A stretch of DNA of 64,000 nucleotides from Prochilodus magdalenae (GCA_024036415.1 JAMWET010000477.1:540001-604000), one strand, 5' to 3'; positions 21,371-33,510 are shown, counted from the first letter of the stretch. Numbers and translations: made by a program. The notes: generated by a model from the letters alone, not told the origin.

Positions 21371-23534
21371 ACTAAACACCCCAGGGATCAAGACAGATAC
21401 TGGCTGCAACAACAACAACATCTGGAATGCGTGTGTTCAATTTATTGTCTGGATTCGTAGCCGTTTACATCTACTAAAACCAGGATATTAGGGACTTTTT
21501 GCATTGACAGCTCTCAGGACAGCCAGGCGAACTGGAAAGAAATCTGTGCTAATGCAATCGGCGTGGAAATCAAAGTCACTAAGCTATAACAATAATGCTG
21601 CGCTCATGCCCAAATCGAAACTAGGGAGGAACAAATCTTCTCTCCCACTCGGAGACTGAATTCTGTCATGGCAGTCCATATAGTGCAATGTAGTAAGAAT
21701 GAGTAATAAAGTGTTTCAGCTTTTTGAGCAGGCTTTGAATGGTGCTAAATAATAAGAAAGACTTCAATGCCACAGTCATTTGTGCCTGGAAGTTTAAGAG
21801 AGCATAATTGTCTATGTTCTGTCTTGTTAGGCAGGATGGCTCTCCGCTCCATCACTCATCACAATGCTGGGCACCTGTTAGCTGTTAGAGAGTGATTAGC
21901 AGTTAGCATGTTAAGCTGTCCAGTGCTGTGTTAGTGACAGTTTGGGAAGATGTGGTGGTGTTTCACAGGACACAGGTGAAGTACATGTAAGCATACATCA
22001 TTATGAGGAGGCCTTGCTAGTGATGACTAAAAGGGGTGATAAAATAAAAAAATAGAGTTGAAAATTGAGTTTGCAGTTTTTATTAACGCAGCATAACATA
22101 AAGTCATTCTAAAAAGCAATTGAATCAAAGATAAATTATCTTAGAAGATGAGTCTTTATTTTTTAATTGCTCTGCTGTAGCTGTTGTTGATATCTTCCAG
22201 GAAAAATGGCAAAAAAGATGAATTTAGCCAGTATTTTTATAATAAATTCAAAATAGCAACAAATAGTAACAAAATAGCCTATAAGCCTATTTCAGCACTA
22301 AAAATATGCAATTTAACATTATATTGTACCACACCACACTGTGGTTTCTGATGTTTTAGAATAGCAACAGATAGCAGCAAGCTAATGTCAATGTTCTTTC
22401 CAGTGGACATAGCATTGATACTTTTAGAAGTCCAGAATTACTAGTTGTAGTTCTTTTCGCAAATCCCCAGCCACACACATCATCTTTTTATCTGATAAAA
22501 ATGAAAATAATATCCATAATTTTAAAAAAGTCTCCTCTTCCATATACAAACACAAATGTGCTGTAGATAGTAGGTTTGGGCATTATCCCTGTAATTCCGC
22601 TATGAATAAAAAATAACTTTTTTATAACTAATATTACACATTGGGTTTCTTTTCAGCTGTGATAACGGCAAGTTGTAAGGGTTAAAGTCCCTGTTAGGAG
22701 AGAGTGGCACTGTGGCCAGTGAATGTGACCAAAACAGAGAGCTAATGCAGTGTTTGTTTATCAGCGGGGGGATTAGGGTGTTCACTGCTTAAGGAGCTGT
22801 CATTCTCTTCAACATAAAGCAGAACAACTACACACACACAGACACACACACCTCCATGCTCTCACACACTCTCTGTGTGGTTCTGTTACTGAATGCCTCA
22901 ACAAGGTCCATAACCCCTCTCTATATGGATCCAGGGAAGGAGCACATAATCCACACACACACTTCAGAACAGCTTTCAGCAGACTGATCACGTTTTCCTT
23001 TTCTTGATTTCTCATCCATGATATCACATATCTAGTAACAGGATCTAATGTTGCAGTACAGTTCTCACAAAACATGCATTCAACTTCTTCTATGTGTTTC
23101 TTTAAATTATCTTAACTACACTGGTTTTTGTTTGTAGGTCTATGTAATGAGTGAAGTAGCCATTCCTCTTGGCTTCGAAACGTTGTTACTGCTAAGCGTG
23201 TAATAGGCATGCACTCATATTTTATGTAATGCTAATTTAATCGTGTTTTGAAAAAGAATAGAAAAAAACAAACACATGAAAATGTCTCCCATGTCTTCAC
23301 CTGTACTAGGAAAGCAGTGCTGACTTTTTCGCCTCCGTGTTTCCACCCATGCTGGGGAAGCGCTGTGTTTGTGACTGTGTGTACAAAAGGGCTAAAATCA
23401 CACAGTGCACACATGGTGGAAATATCCCAAGGCTGAATGTTTGAAATTACTTATATGTCTGCCTGCCACAGCAACAGTAGCTGTCCGGGTGAACAGACCC
23501 TCCTTCAATGTCAGCTTGAGCTGTTGGTTTATTA
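21371..23534. other. unique intergenic DNA, no gene
   Basis: AT-rich. 21560-21680 is somewhat CpG-retaining. No recognised mobile element and only chance open frames. Confidence 0.45.
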
Positions 23535-23612
23535 CATCATGAGTACCAGTACAAGTAAATGAGCTTGGTATCTGCCCAATACCCAATACTGGTATCAGTG
23601 TCACTACAGAAG
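23535..23612 (-). mobile_element. fragment of a GATACC-type DNA transposon
   Basis: The minus strand reads ACACTGATACCAGTATTGGG, then CAGATACCAAGCTCATTTAC, then TTGTACTGGTACTCATG. This phrase, with reiterated GGTATC words, recurs in teleost transposons (recalled, family not named). Only about 78 bp is recognisable. Confidence 0.4.
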
Positions 23613-24775
23613 CCACTACATCTCAGTCACTCCAAAGAACGCATTCCCACTGCATGTACAAAAAGACTGTAATACGATAAACCTCTACAGACAGTAATGA
23701 TGAACAGATAAGTTTATGTTGTTCCCAAAAAAATGATTGTAAGTGTATAATGCCTAAGATATTACCAGGCAAAATGCTTACACGATTCCCAACAATAAGT
23801 AGCATTTGTGTATAATAAGCTCACTGTGATCACTGTTTTTGGAGAGGAAATGCTGTGTTCCATTTGATATTCAAAAACTTGGATCCATAAAGTTCAGTAA
23901 TATCATTAAACAGTCTGAGCAGAAACCACTAATGTAAGTGACATACACAGAGGGGTTAATTTATCATGATTATAGACAGACTGTTGGGCTGTGTTCAGCT
24001 GTAGGGTCATGGCTATGCTAGGAAACGGAACCGGGGCTGGGTTATTTTTTGAGGAACGCTGAGCTCTATTAAAATGGGTTTGCTGGACTGTTTTGTTAGT
24101 CTGAAAAGCAAGAACGCAGATGATCTCGGTTTGTGGTGGATTCATTGGATATTTCCTGACAGAGAAAAAGAGCCCATTGCGCTAGCTGTAACTGTACATC
24201 ATAGTGGCCATGCGAGTACAACTGGATCATGTATTTTTCTGACAGACCTGTTACACAATTTCTCTGTCCCTCTCGGCTCTGCTCCTTGTTCGTTTTGCTA
24301 GGTTGTAAACACAGATATTGAGACTGCAGGCTAGTTGAGTGATTAAGCTAGCTCACTAACTCTAACTAACTACTGCAGCTCTCCGATCTGATACGGGTCA
24401 TTACACATGCTTCAAGTCATTTTAAACCTGCGGGTTAATGGTCTCTGGGGCAGAGAGGCGGGGAGGGGTTTGTTGATATCTGAATGAATGTGGCTGCGCT
24501 GAGATGTACATTAGTTCATCTTTTCTTCTCCCAGTATTCCTGGTGGGTAGTCCGGGCCTCTGGCCGACGCTTGACATTGGACATGATGAGCCTTCTGTTC
24601 TATTGGAAATGCTTGTCTATAGAGATTACACTGTATGACCTATGTGTGTGCAGTTAATTGCATGTGTCAGCAAAGGTGCACTGTAAAGTAGCTGAACTCA
24701 CTCACCAGAAGGGCTGTGTGGAGGCTTTTAGACATAGGCAACATTATATAGCTTCACCCTGAACTTTCATGTGGA
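23613..24775. other. unique intergenic DNA, no gene
   Basis: No repeat recognised. The plus-strand frame at 24074-24301 and the minus-strand frame at 23906-24145 overlap and lack domains. Confidence 0.45.
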
Positions 24776-24818
24776 GTGCGTGTGTTTGTGTGTGTGTGTG
24801 CGTGTGTGTGTGTGTTTA
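24776..24818. repeat. imperfect (GT)n microsatellite
   Basis: GT run with TT and GCG interruptions. Confidence 0.88.
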
Positions 24819-24959
24819 AAGGTGTTTGGACCTGAAACTGGGGTGCTAGCAGTGTTTGTGGAGCTGTTTAAGTTTGATGGTGTCAAGAGTTTTAGTATTA
24901 TGTACATGTGCTATAGTGTGTTTGGAGCTGCCACCCACAGCTACAGCCTGTGCAACATA

Positions 24960-25098
24960 TCCCAGACCTCTCTCTCGCTCGCTTTCTGTTCTACCTCTCT
25001 CACTCACTCTATTTCTCTCTCACTTTTCCGTCTCTCTCTCACTTTTTCGTGTCTCTCACTTTGTCTTGTCTTTCTTTCTTTCTTCTCACTCACTCACA

Positions 25099-25175
<77 letters not shown>

Positions 25176-25369
25176 TGTCTTCCATCTCTCTCACACTTTC
25201 TTTTCCACTTCTCTTTCTCACACTTTCTCTTCTGCCTCTCTGTCTTTCTCTATCTCTCTCTCCAATTTCTTGTTTTTTTCTGGTCTCCCACTCTGTCCTC
25301 TCTTTTTTTCTCCTCCCTTATTTTCTCTCTTTTTCCTCCAGTCTTCCATTCTGTCTTCTCTCTCTTTCT

Positions 25370-25454
<85 letters not shown>

Positions 25455-25460
25455 GTCGTC
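24960..25460. repeat. CT-rich / (CA)n / CT-rich compound tract
   Basis: Pyrimidine tract, then a pure (CA)n run (25102-25174), then another pyrimidine tract ending in pure (CT)n (25373-25455). The 300-, 260- and 173-codon plus-strand frames are all translations of this low-complexity DNA. Confidence 0.95.
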
Positions 25461-25819
25461 CCTTCCTGTAGTTCATGTTTCAGTTTGCTCCCAGGAGCTC
25501 GCAGGTCTGTGCCAGATGGAAATGCTGGTGTGTGTGTGTGTGTGTGTGGAAGCCCCTTGGAGGCCGAGTGTTGGGCTGAACAATCAGAGCCCAGTGAGGC
25601 TCCACCAGCCTGGCGGGCTACAAGGGGGCTCAGGGTGACTTACACACTTTCACTCCTTCACTACTGGCACTAGTCCCTCACTCACTCTCCCCATTTTTAA
25701 AAAATAAACAAATAAAAAAATGAGTAAATCACCAGGACAGACTGCAGGTAACTTCACCTTGCTGAATGTGATGTGCTGTTCACTTATCGGCACAACAAAG
25801 ATGCGCAAACTTTCAAAAA
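25461..25819. other. unique DNA with short GT run
   Basis: (GT)n at 25529-25548. A short A-rich patch at 25697-25720. No gene. Confidence 0.5.
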
Positions 25820-26110
25820 TGTCTCTGTGTTTCTCTCTCTCTCTTTGTCAATCTGTATCCTCCCTTCGGATGCATATCCACAAACTTCTTTTTCTCTCAT
25901 TCTCGCTGTCCCACCCTACATGTTGTGTTCTCCACTTCTCTTTAAATCTCTCTCTTGATCTATCACTTCTGTCTCTCTTTCTCTACCTGTTCTCTTTATC
26001 TTTCTATGTGTCAGTGTGCCTCTCGTTCTTTTTCTCCGACAATGCTGTATTAGCATGACTGTTGCTTCTGTCTCTCTCTCTCTCTTTCTCTGTCTCTCGC
26101 TCTCTATTCC
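25820..26110. repeat. degenerate CT-rich tract
   Basis: Irregular CTCTCTTT sequence on the plus strand interrupted by unique words. Confidence 0.75.
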
Positions 26111-26340
26111 GACAAAAGGTCCATCAACTCACACACGCTGTCCGTCAGAAATGTTTACGCTTGTTTCGTGACACATCTGGATCGCATATTCAGGTTAGTG
26201 CAGTGCCACTAGACACATTCCGTGAGATCATTTCAGCGGTTGTTATGGCGATCGTCTCCCCTCCAGTGATTTTCAAGTTGCATGACAGAAATTGCTGGCG
26301 CTGACCGGGAGCGCGGAGAGGGAGGCCAGGGGGCAGCGGG
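26111..26340. promoter_or_regulatory. CpG-retaining candidate conserved element
   Basis: Non-repetitive block with several CpGs and a compact core (CAGCGGTTGTTATGGCGATC at 26234, TTTTCAAGTTGCATGACAG at 26270). It has the look of a vertebrate conserved non-coding element. No alignment was possible. Confidence 0.3.
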
Positions 26341-26861
26341 CAGGGCGTGTGTGTGTGGCGGGACAGGGGCAAGAGTCACTGTGGGATCAGCCAGTGAGAT
26401 GTGGTGAGCGGTAACACAGTAAAGCTGGAGAGACACCAGGACAGCAGGGTGGTTTAGGTCTTTGTAGCTCTGGGTTGGACGGCACTGATAAATTTCATTA
26501 TCGCTCATAACAGTTTGGAAGATATTCTAAATGTATTTCAGATTGTTTGCTGCTCTATGCTACAAACATGACACAGCCTGTTTTGACTGGAGGGTACCAA
26601 ACTCTTAAAAAGGCACCAAAGAGACCTTTAAAACACGTTAAGGTACAATTTGAAATATGAAGTCATTACGGCAGAACAGGTAAAACTTTTACTAAAGAAT
26701 TTGGATTTAACAGAAGTAAGGCAATGACTGTGTCGTTAACTTGCTATCAGATGTTCTATAGCTGCATTTGAATGTGGTCTGATACAATAATCCACATACA
26801 ACTATATATACCTGCTAATCAGTATAGACTAGTCTGATTAAGCCCATCCCAAATACAGCTT
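26341..26861. other. unique DNA with possible repeat remnants
   Basis: 26573-26650 has GTACC/GGTAC-type words (GGAGGGTACCAAACTCTTAA) seen in small teleost inverted repeats, but it is too decayed to classify. No gene. Confidence 0.35.
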
Positions 26862-27181
26862 CTATCCGATTGAATAAGGTGGGTACTTCTAAAAACGATG
26901 TGTTATAGGTGCTATGTATACACCAGCATCTGATTACGTTCCCAGCTGGGCATTTGCGTCATAGTGGAAGTTCATAATGTTCAACATGGTGGGAACCAGA
27001 CCTACAAATCGTTAGCAGAATGGATAACCAGAAAGCTCACAATAGCATGTTGATCAGACAAGCATAATCAGCTGCTGCTCGTCCCTCCCTCAGTGGACCA
27101 CCAATCAATCCTACTGCATGCACGTGTGTAATCAGACTGTTGAGTACAGTATGCACATAAACACCTCAGGCTTAATCGGAA
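26862..27181. mobile_element. candidate MITE with decayed inverted termini
   Basis: The left end (26864) reads TCCGATTGAATAAGGTGGG. The reverse complement of the right end (to about 27181) reads TTCCGATTAAGCCTGAGGTG, and a second matched word (TCTGATTACGT versus TCTGATTACACA) lies further inside both arms. About 320 bp, with no open frame. No clean target duplication was found. Confidence 0.4.
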
Positions 27182-27644
27182 AGACTTTAGTCACACTGGT
27201 GAAGCTATTTGCATGTAAGTACTATTATAAACAATATGATGTGTAATATTAGTGAGATATACTTACACAAATATGAGCAAAACCATCGCACCGCACAGCC
27301 ATGATCAAACTTCTGAATTTTCATAGAACCTGAACGTTCATGTTGCTCATTAAAAATTTTTTTTTAAAAGAGTAATGACTACCTGAATACTTGTGATGAG
27401 GAATGATGAAAATTTGATCGTTTATGATGTCATGTAATGAAATCTTGATACATAGTAACAAACCAGGCCTAGAGTTAGCTAGAAGTAGCACAGAACATGA
27501 TTTGGTCAAAAGCAGTCATCACAGAATCGCCAGACCGGGTCACTGAAGTCGGACAACAAGTTAGATGGGAACTTGAAGCTTGTCTGAGGTTTGTGTGATG
27601 GGAAACTGACTCCGGTACTCAGGAAGAGGACGTGTGTTGGCTTC
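27182..27644. other. AT-rich unique DNA
   Basis: No repeat, transposon or gene recognised in this spacer before the pyrimidine tract. Confidence 0.45.
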
Positions 27645-28490
27645 CACACCTCTCTACACTCTCTCTCTGTTTCTCCTCATCCTCTCTCTATTCTATCTTT
27701 CTGCTTGCCCATACTCTTTTTCCCCTTTCCCCTCTTTCCTTGTCTTCATTCTTTTGTCCTTATTCTCACTCTTTCTTCCTCTCCCCCCTTTTCTGTTACT
27801 CTCCTTCACCTCTCTCACTCTTCTCCTGTCCTTCATTTCTGCTTTTTTGCTTTACTTTGTGGCTTTTCTTCTGTGTTTCTCTTACTCGCCTTTTCTGCCT
27901 CCTCCCAGTATTGTTTTCCTCTCTTTCTCCTCTTTCTCTCATTCTATCATTTAGCTCTTTTTTTCAAATATCTCTCACTATCTCTGTTTCTTTTTCTCTC
28001 TTATAGTATTCCTTTACCCACTCCCTCTCTCTGTCTGCTCTTTCTCTCTGTCGTCTCCCTGTCTTCCATTCTGTTTTTCTGTTTTGCTTTGTGGCTTTCT
28101 CCCTCTCTTTTTCTGGTTCTCCTCATTTTCACTGTGTCCCCCCAGCCTTTCTTTCTTCTTTCTCTCTCACTTTTTCTGTCTCTTACTCTGTATATTTTCT
28201 TGTCTTTGTCTTTTCTCAGTCTACCATTCTATCCTCCATCTCTCTCTCTCGTTAATTCTCTCACTCTAAGCATTTTCTTGTTTTTCTTTGTCTCTACTCA
28301 ATCTACCATTTCTATCCTTTATTTCTCTCTCCCTCTTTCTTTCTTTTTTCAGTCTTTTGGCTTTCTCCCTCTGTTTCTCTCAGTTTCTCTTTCTCGTTTC
28401 TCTTTATCAGTCTTTCTCTCTTTCTCTCCTTGTCTCTTCTTTGCACTCCTTCTTCTCTCTCTCTCTGTCTCTCATCCATCTGTGGTGTGT
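27645..28490. repeat. pyrimidine-rich tract of about 850 bp
   Basis: Almost uninterrupted C/T on the plus strand with irregular CTCTCTTTCTCT words. Contains the longest open frame of the window (27591-28592), which is entirely low-complexity Leu/Ser/Phe and not a gene. Confidence 0.92.
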
Positions 28491-29190
28491 TCAGGTGCTG
28501 GCCTTTTCCCCCCTTTCGTGCATTCCTGTGTGTGTGTGTGTGACTGTGACGGCTGTCATCAGACTGGAATGTCCCCCTCTCCCCCACCGTGACCCCCTCT
28601 GAAACGCTAGTCTTTCACAGTGCTGCTGCTTTGCTGCAGATGTTGTCCATTCGGTGCATACCTACGATTGGCCGGCGGCCACAACAAGCAGAGTGATTGG
28701 GAGATAGTCGGTGGCTTGTTTTTTGAGCTCCGGTGTGTGTGCGCGCGTGTGAGTTATTTTATCTTCGGCTTCTCCTTGCTCGCTGGTAAAATGGGACCAT
28801 TTACGTTTGCCATTTGCCGACCGCAAAACTCTGCACAAATATGCTGCAGAAAAAATGTTTTCTTCCGTTCTTCCGGCGTAGAAACAAACCCTTTTCCACC
28901 GTTTTTTCTTCTTTTCTCCGAGTTAAAATTTCAATTACACACTGGCTGTGGCTGTGATAGAAATGGCGGGTACTCCACGCAAATGGAAAGCCTTAATGTT
29001 TTCAGTGCTCTTAAGGGACAATGTGATTTGGGCAGAAGGGTCACCGTGTCCCAGACAGATCACTCCTCCCTCACTCACTCCGTTTTTCCCTCCCTTTTTT
29101 TCCTCTTTTCAGACTATCTGGAGAGTGTTACAACGAATGCACAATTCAACACTGTGCTCTTTCAGATAAAAAAAATCCTCTGAAATGTCT
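28491..29190. other. CpG-retaining unique block with a 187-codon frame
   Basis: 28620-29183 is open on the plus strand for 187 codons and is the longest frame not made of simple repeats. Its product has Cys-rich and Phe-rich patches and no recognised domain; splice sites and start context are unremarkable. 28660-28960 keeps CpGs (CGATTGGCCGGCGGCC at 28668). More likely a candidate regulatory block than a gene. Confidence 0.3.
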
Positions 29191-29910
29191 GCGATGGTTC
29201 TTGATGGACTTCGTTTTCACCTCATGAATTCATGCAGTCGATGTTGCAACACTCTTTAAGTGCAGTTACAGATGTTGAAACATAATCTATTACATTTGTA
29301 TTTATTTTACATTCTGTATTTACAGAAAATGGAAACACATATTAAGGTCAACATGTGACAAAACAGGGCAGAAATGTATTGTATTTCTTTCAACAAAAAA
29401 CAACAGCATCTTTTTAAGAACTCGTTAAGGCTGGCTTCGCACTGTGTAAAACTTCAGTTGCTTGAAAGCTATGGAACGCAACTCACACTCAAGTTGTGTA
29501 CTCAAAAGTGTCTTGTTTCAGTTGGAACTCATCAGCAACAATTGCATGCATGCACAAAATGTTTAATTAAAATGACCATATGAAACAACATCACGTCCAA
29601 CAACTGGCTTCATGGTTGTTTACAAGGCCACTGAAGAAGAAATCATCCTGAGTGACTTCAGCCGCTTTTTATTCTGTCGGTTACCTTAACTGTGATAACA
29701 AACAAATTAGTTTCTTTAAGTTCACATGTCTTTATTCATTAGTGTTAACTAGCCAGCTAATGCTAGCAGCTCTTTAAACAGCTGCTTGTGTCACCCTTCC
29801 TTCCTATTTATTCTGCTTTTACCATGATTATTCTTTTTTTTCCAATAGGTTATAACTGAATAGACCAAATATACCTGTATAGAGTAAACTAAAATACTGA
29901 TACGTTTCGG
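29191..29910. other. AT-rich unique DNA
   Basis: No repeat or transposon recognised. The 69-codon frame at 29374-29583 has no domain. Confidence 0.45.
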
Positions 29911-30293
29911 CACTATGTGACCAAACATTGGATCTCTATCCTGATTATTGAGTACCTATTGGTAACAGGTGTATAAAATCAAACACATGGCCATACAATT
30001 ATCATAGACAAACATTAGCAGTAGAAAGGGTTGCACTGAAAAGCTACAAGGCAATGTCATGGCACTTTCGCCACAGAACAGTTCATTAAAGTTCTGGTCT
30101 GGTAAATCTTCCACAGCCAACTGTAAGTGCTATTATTGTGAAATGGAAGCATGTAGGAACAACGATAGCTCAGAGGGCTGAATCTCACAATCACTTGCTA
30201 AAGAGTTCTAAAGCACCTCTGGAAGGAACATCAGCACAAGAACTGCGAATCGGCAAATTTAGGAAATGGGCTTCTGTGGCCAAACATCACTAG
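29911..30293 (+). pseudogene. Tc1-like transposon, 5' terminus and transposase N-terminus relic
   Basis: Starts with CACTATGTGACCAAACATTG, a decayed version of the Tc1-like terminal repeat CACTATATGGCCAAAAG. The recalled family leader CAGGTGTATAAAATCAAACA is recognisable at 29967. The helix-turn-helix region of the transposase is readable: 30120-30149 encodes TVSAIIVKWK, the second-helix signature of Tc1-type DNA-binding domains. Further on, ATGGGCTTCTGTGGCC (30266) matches the linker to the catalytic domain. Frames are broken by many stops, and the DDE catalytic half and 3' terminus are absent. An old, dead 5' fragment. Confidence 0.75.
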
Positions 30294-32274
30294 TTGACTT
30301 GACAACTTCTTGGAGATAACGCTTTAAGCTTGATGTCAGGTAGTCGCTGATTGTGTTATTATACAGTACACTAACTAAGTGAGGAGCCTGGTGATCCTTA
30401 TTTCCAGTTCCTGAAAGTTTAGCTTCATTATAACATTTTTCCTGATGATCAACAGTGCTTTAAGTGTGTGTCTTAGGTTGGGGTAAAAATGGCCGGTTTT
30501 ACATGCCCATTTACAAACGCATGATTTGGGTCAAGAACGAAACAAGCTGTTTTCCATTTTTTTATGGACATTTTGATGAGCTCTGCTCTGATTCGCTGGT
30601 TTACAGAAAGACCCCACAATGACTCATACAGAAGCAACATGTCAAAACAGACACAGGCAGGAAAATAAATAGAACCTCCATGTAAATAAGCCAGGTCATC
30701 ATACTATTTAGTTAGCTATGCTAATGTTAGTCACTTAGAGGTAGAGCATTTAAGATGGAATTTCAACCTTGTTTAAAGATTAAAAATCATAAACATCGAA
30801 ACATCTAAGTAAGTTGACACTTTGGTTGCTTATAAAGTGCTGCTGTCCACTTAGTAGCCTGGAAGGCGTTATTTCTGCGCCTATAGTCTGCCATTTCTGC
30901 TTTCTACATTATCTTTGTTTCTGCTTGGCTGTTATATGTACGTTTTGGGGGGCTTCTGCTTGAAAGGGGGCTAAATGCCCTATCATTCTAGAATAGTTTG
31001 AGGTACTCTAACTTTTTTTTTAATTTCTCTGGCTCTTAAGACCTCCACTGTGTCTCTGCAAGGCTGCCTAGGGTGCACCTGAGTTAGATACAACTTTGCA
31101 AGCTGTATCTATATCTCTGCCTCTCTGAAGGCCAGCAGTGTGGCTAGAAAGGGCTTGTTGGTAACAGCACATCGTGCTCTACTGACCTGTGGAGTTTGCT
31201 TTTGGTTGAGGCAAAGCATTATCTTTTTTATCCATGACATCATCAGCAATTAGTTCATTCCGACTGGACTTTCATCACATAACTGTCGACTTTTTATGTA
31301 TCTGAAGTCGTGCCACCTCTAGTACATTGTAGACATTTAGTGAAGATTAGTATGATTTAGCATTTGTTCTCCTAACAGAATCATTGATGACACAAAGGAT
31401 TATGGGATATGATAAGTAGATAAGGATAGTTCTGCGGCACCTTCAAAAAATTGCCAAATGTTTAATGCAAACATTGGATTTGAACATGACTAGTTGCTCT
31501 TGCCTCACAATACTCTTAGAGTTGGCAGTGTTTGTTATGTTTTAGACAGCTGTATCAGTTCAATATGCAACAGTATATTTAAAAAAAAATAAGCCTTTCA
31601 TTTTTCCCTATAGAGAAAAACAGCTTAAATGTAGAGTTCCTTATATGGGCATAAGGCTGATTGCAGAATGACATCATCAGACGTCCTCATAAAAATACAA
31701 CATGCTTTTATTATCACCGCTAATTCCTCTAAAGGGTTAAGACCCACTTTTGTCTGAATAAACCTTACCACCATAGCAGCGGAGGCCGTAATATCTGAAG
31801 AATTCTGGAAGTTGTGGTTTGAGCGAACGCTTCATATCCATAACCACACCACTGCATGCCCAGCTCACTTCATGGTGGAGAAAAAATAACAAGAAAAATG
31901 CTTACTCCTGATACTGAGGCCATTCTTTCACAATACCAACACTACACACACACACGCTCTGAAAACACACCACACATGTACTTCGTACCACCTCTGGAGG
32001 AGCACTGCATGCCTAATTGAGCTCTAGAATGTACTGGACTCATTTCTCTGGCAATTTCACACAAGCTTTGCAACTGGAATTCTTGGAGCAAGCCCGGGCC
32101 GGAAACTACATTACTAACTCTTTCTCTCTTTTGGTGTTTTGTATATCTCTAACAAAACTGGTGGTCTGCCAGAGCATTTTCTGACAGCTTTCTGATTGTC
32201 CTGTATCCGTAGGTTACTGGTGTTTCTCCCAGATCTTCCATCCCAGTGCCTCTGTTTGATCATCCTACTCGTAT
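30294..32274. other. unique intergenic DNA, no gene
   Basis: About 2 kb of mixed-composition, mostly AT-rich DNA without recognised repeats, apart from a short (CA)n at 31945-31956. No convincing exon. Confidence 0.45.
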
Positions 32275-32407
32275 CATTTGCCGCTCCCCTTTTGAGTGTG
32301 GGTTCATGCTTTTTCATAGGGTTTTTCCTAAAACCATTTCCCTTTGTGACACTTATTAGAGAGAAACGCTATTTAAATAAAGCTGAGTTTAATTGAATTG
32401 AATCAAC
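32275..32407 (+). mobile_element. LINE 3' terminal fragment, plus orientation
   Basis: Reads CCTTTTGAGTGTGGGTTCAT, then GGGTTTTTCCT, then ACGCTATTTAAATAAAGC and ends in an AATTG-type tail at 32390-32404. This order is the 3' untranslated end of a non-LTR retrotransposon widespread in teleosts (Rex/L2-like; family not asserted). Only the last 130 bp or so is present, the usual 5'-truncated outcome of target-primed reverse transcription. Confidence 0.68.
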
Positions 32408-32608
32408 CATCTCACAGGACCCACGTTTCTGGAACAGCGCTTCCAAAACAAAACCGAATTGATCTGAACTGAGAGGAGTGCAGGAGGGTTTTTTAAAACC
32501 CCAAATCCAGCACTGTGGCTTACAGCTGTAGCCTAAAGATCATGCTAATCCACCCTGAATCCCACAACTAAACCACTGTTTAACCATGCCTTCTTCTCAG
32601 AATCATAC
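32408..32608. other. spacer between opposed LINE tails
   Basis: About 200 bp of unique DNA separating two LINE-type 3' ends that point toward each other. Confidence 0.5.
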
Positions 32609-32920
32609 TAAATTCAGTTCATTTTATTTGTATAGCACTTTCTCTAGCAGTCATGGTCCCGAATGAACTATAATCCAGGAATCCAGATGTTCCATGTGAT
32701 TCATTTCAATTGAATTATGTTTTGTTTTATTTGTATGCCACTTTCTGCAACAGTCATAGTCCCAAATCTCCCAAAGAGCATAGTGAAGAACCACTGAAAG
32801 GAACAAAGACTCAAAAGGACAAACTCCATAAAAGCATGAGAAATAAAAATTGAGAGGAACCAGCACTCAAATGGTGAACCCATCTTCTTCTGGCAGGCAC
32901 TAAATAGCACAGTTAGGACA
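32609..32920 (-). mobile_element. LINE 3' fragment with internally duplicated tail, minus orientation
   Basis: Two tails are present: TTTTATTTGTATAGCACTTT (32630) and TTTTATTTGTATGCCACTTT (32728), each followed by CAGTCATNGTCCC. Upstream of them on the minus strand come the GAGGAACC / GACTCAAAAGG / AAACTCC segment (32790-32880, about two units) and the AACCCATCTTCTTCTGGCAG phrase. The order matches the family at 32275 and 44068 and shows the unit that is tandemly amplified at 11290-12040. Confidence 0.7.
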
Positions 32921-33250
32921 AATTTACAAGGGAGCTCATTCAGGTGCCCTGAAATAGCCAAATTAAGACACAGACTCTTGTTTGGCTGTATACTATGTGT
33001 CATTTAACTCTCACAGAAAATATTAATATAACAAAAATATACTGTGTAGACTGTACAGGTCTTCCTTTCTTTCTCTCTTAATCCTTTCTATAATGAATTA
33101 ATCTACGAACTTTTAATTTAATTAATATGATTATTCTGGCTTTTTCGGTTACATTCTCTTGATTTATGATCTCTTTATTGCCATTTATTGACCTCTTTCT
33201 CTTATATTAAAGTAAAAAATAAAAATATTAATATTCTGCAGGAATAAAAC
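32921..33250. other. AT-rich unique DNA
   Basis: No feature recognised. Confidence 0.45.
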
Positions 33251-33510
33251 AACAGAAGGCATGTCGCCCCCTACACTTCCTGTACTATATTACAATCTGT
33301 CAGAATGGCTGCACAGATTTTGTCAAATTTATAGACCATATGCAGTATTCTTGAGCACTTCATAACTAAAAGAACAGAAGCCATATCGCCCCCTACAATT
33401 CCTGTAGTGTGCTACAATCTGTCAAATTTGCAGAACTGGATTGTATGGCACATAAATCATCTGAACTTTACAGAGGGCTTTTTAAAGCCATCACAGTATA
33501 CTTTGCAGAG
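33251..33510. repeat. dispersed repeat Y, tandem pair
   Basis: AACAGAAG, CATATCGCCCCCTAC, TTCCTGTAG and ACAATCTGTCA occur at 33251-33311 and again at 33373-33424, 122 bp apart. After the second copy comes GGGCTTTTTAAAGCCATCAC (33475). The same arrangement returns at 35260-35375. Likely an unclassified dispersed repeat that became duplicated here. Confidence 0.65.

Noticed and set aside
24771..25673. 300- and 260-codon overlapping frames
   Set aside because: Both follow CT and CA microsatellites in different frames; Thr-His and Leu-Ser repeats only.
27591..28592. 333-codon plus-strand open frame
   Set aside because: Entirely Leu/Ser/Phe low complexity from the pyrimidine tract; pyrimidine-only strands rarely contain stop codons, so long frames arise automatically.
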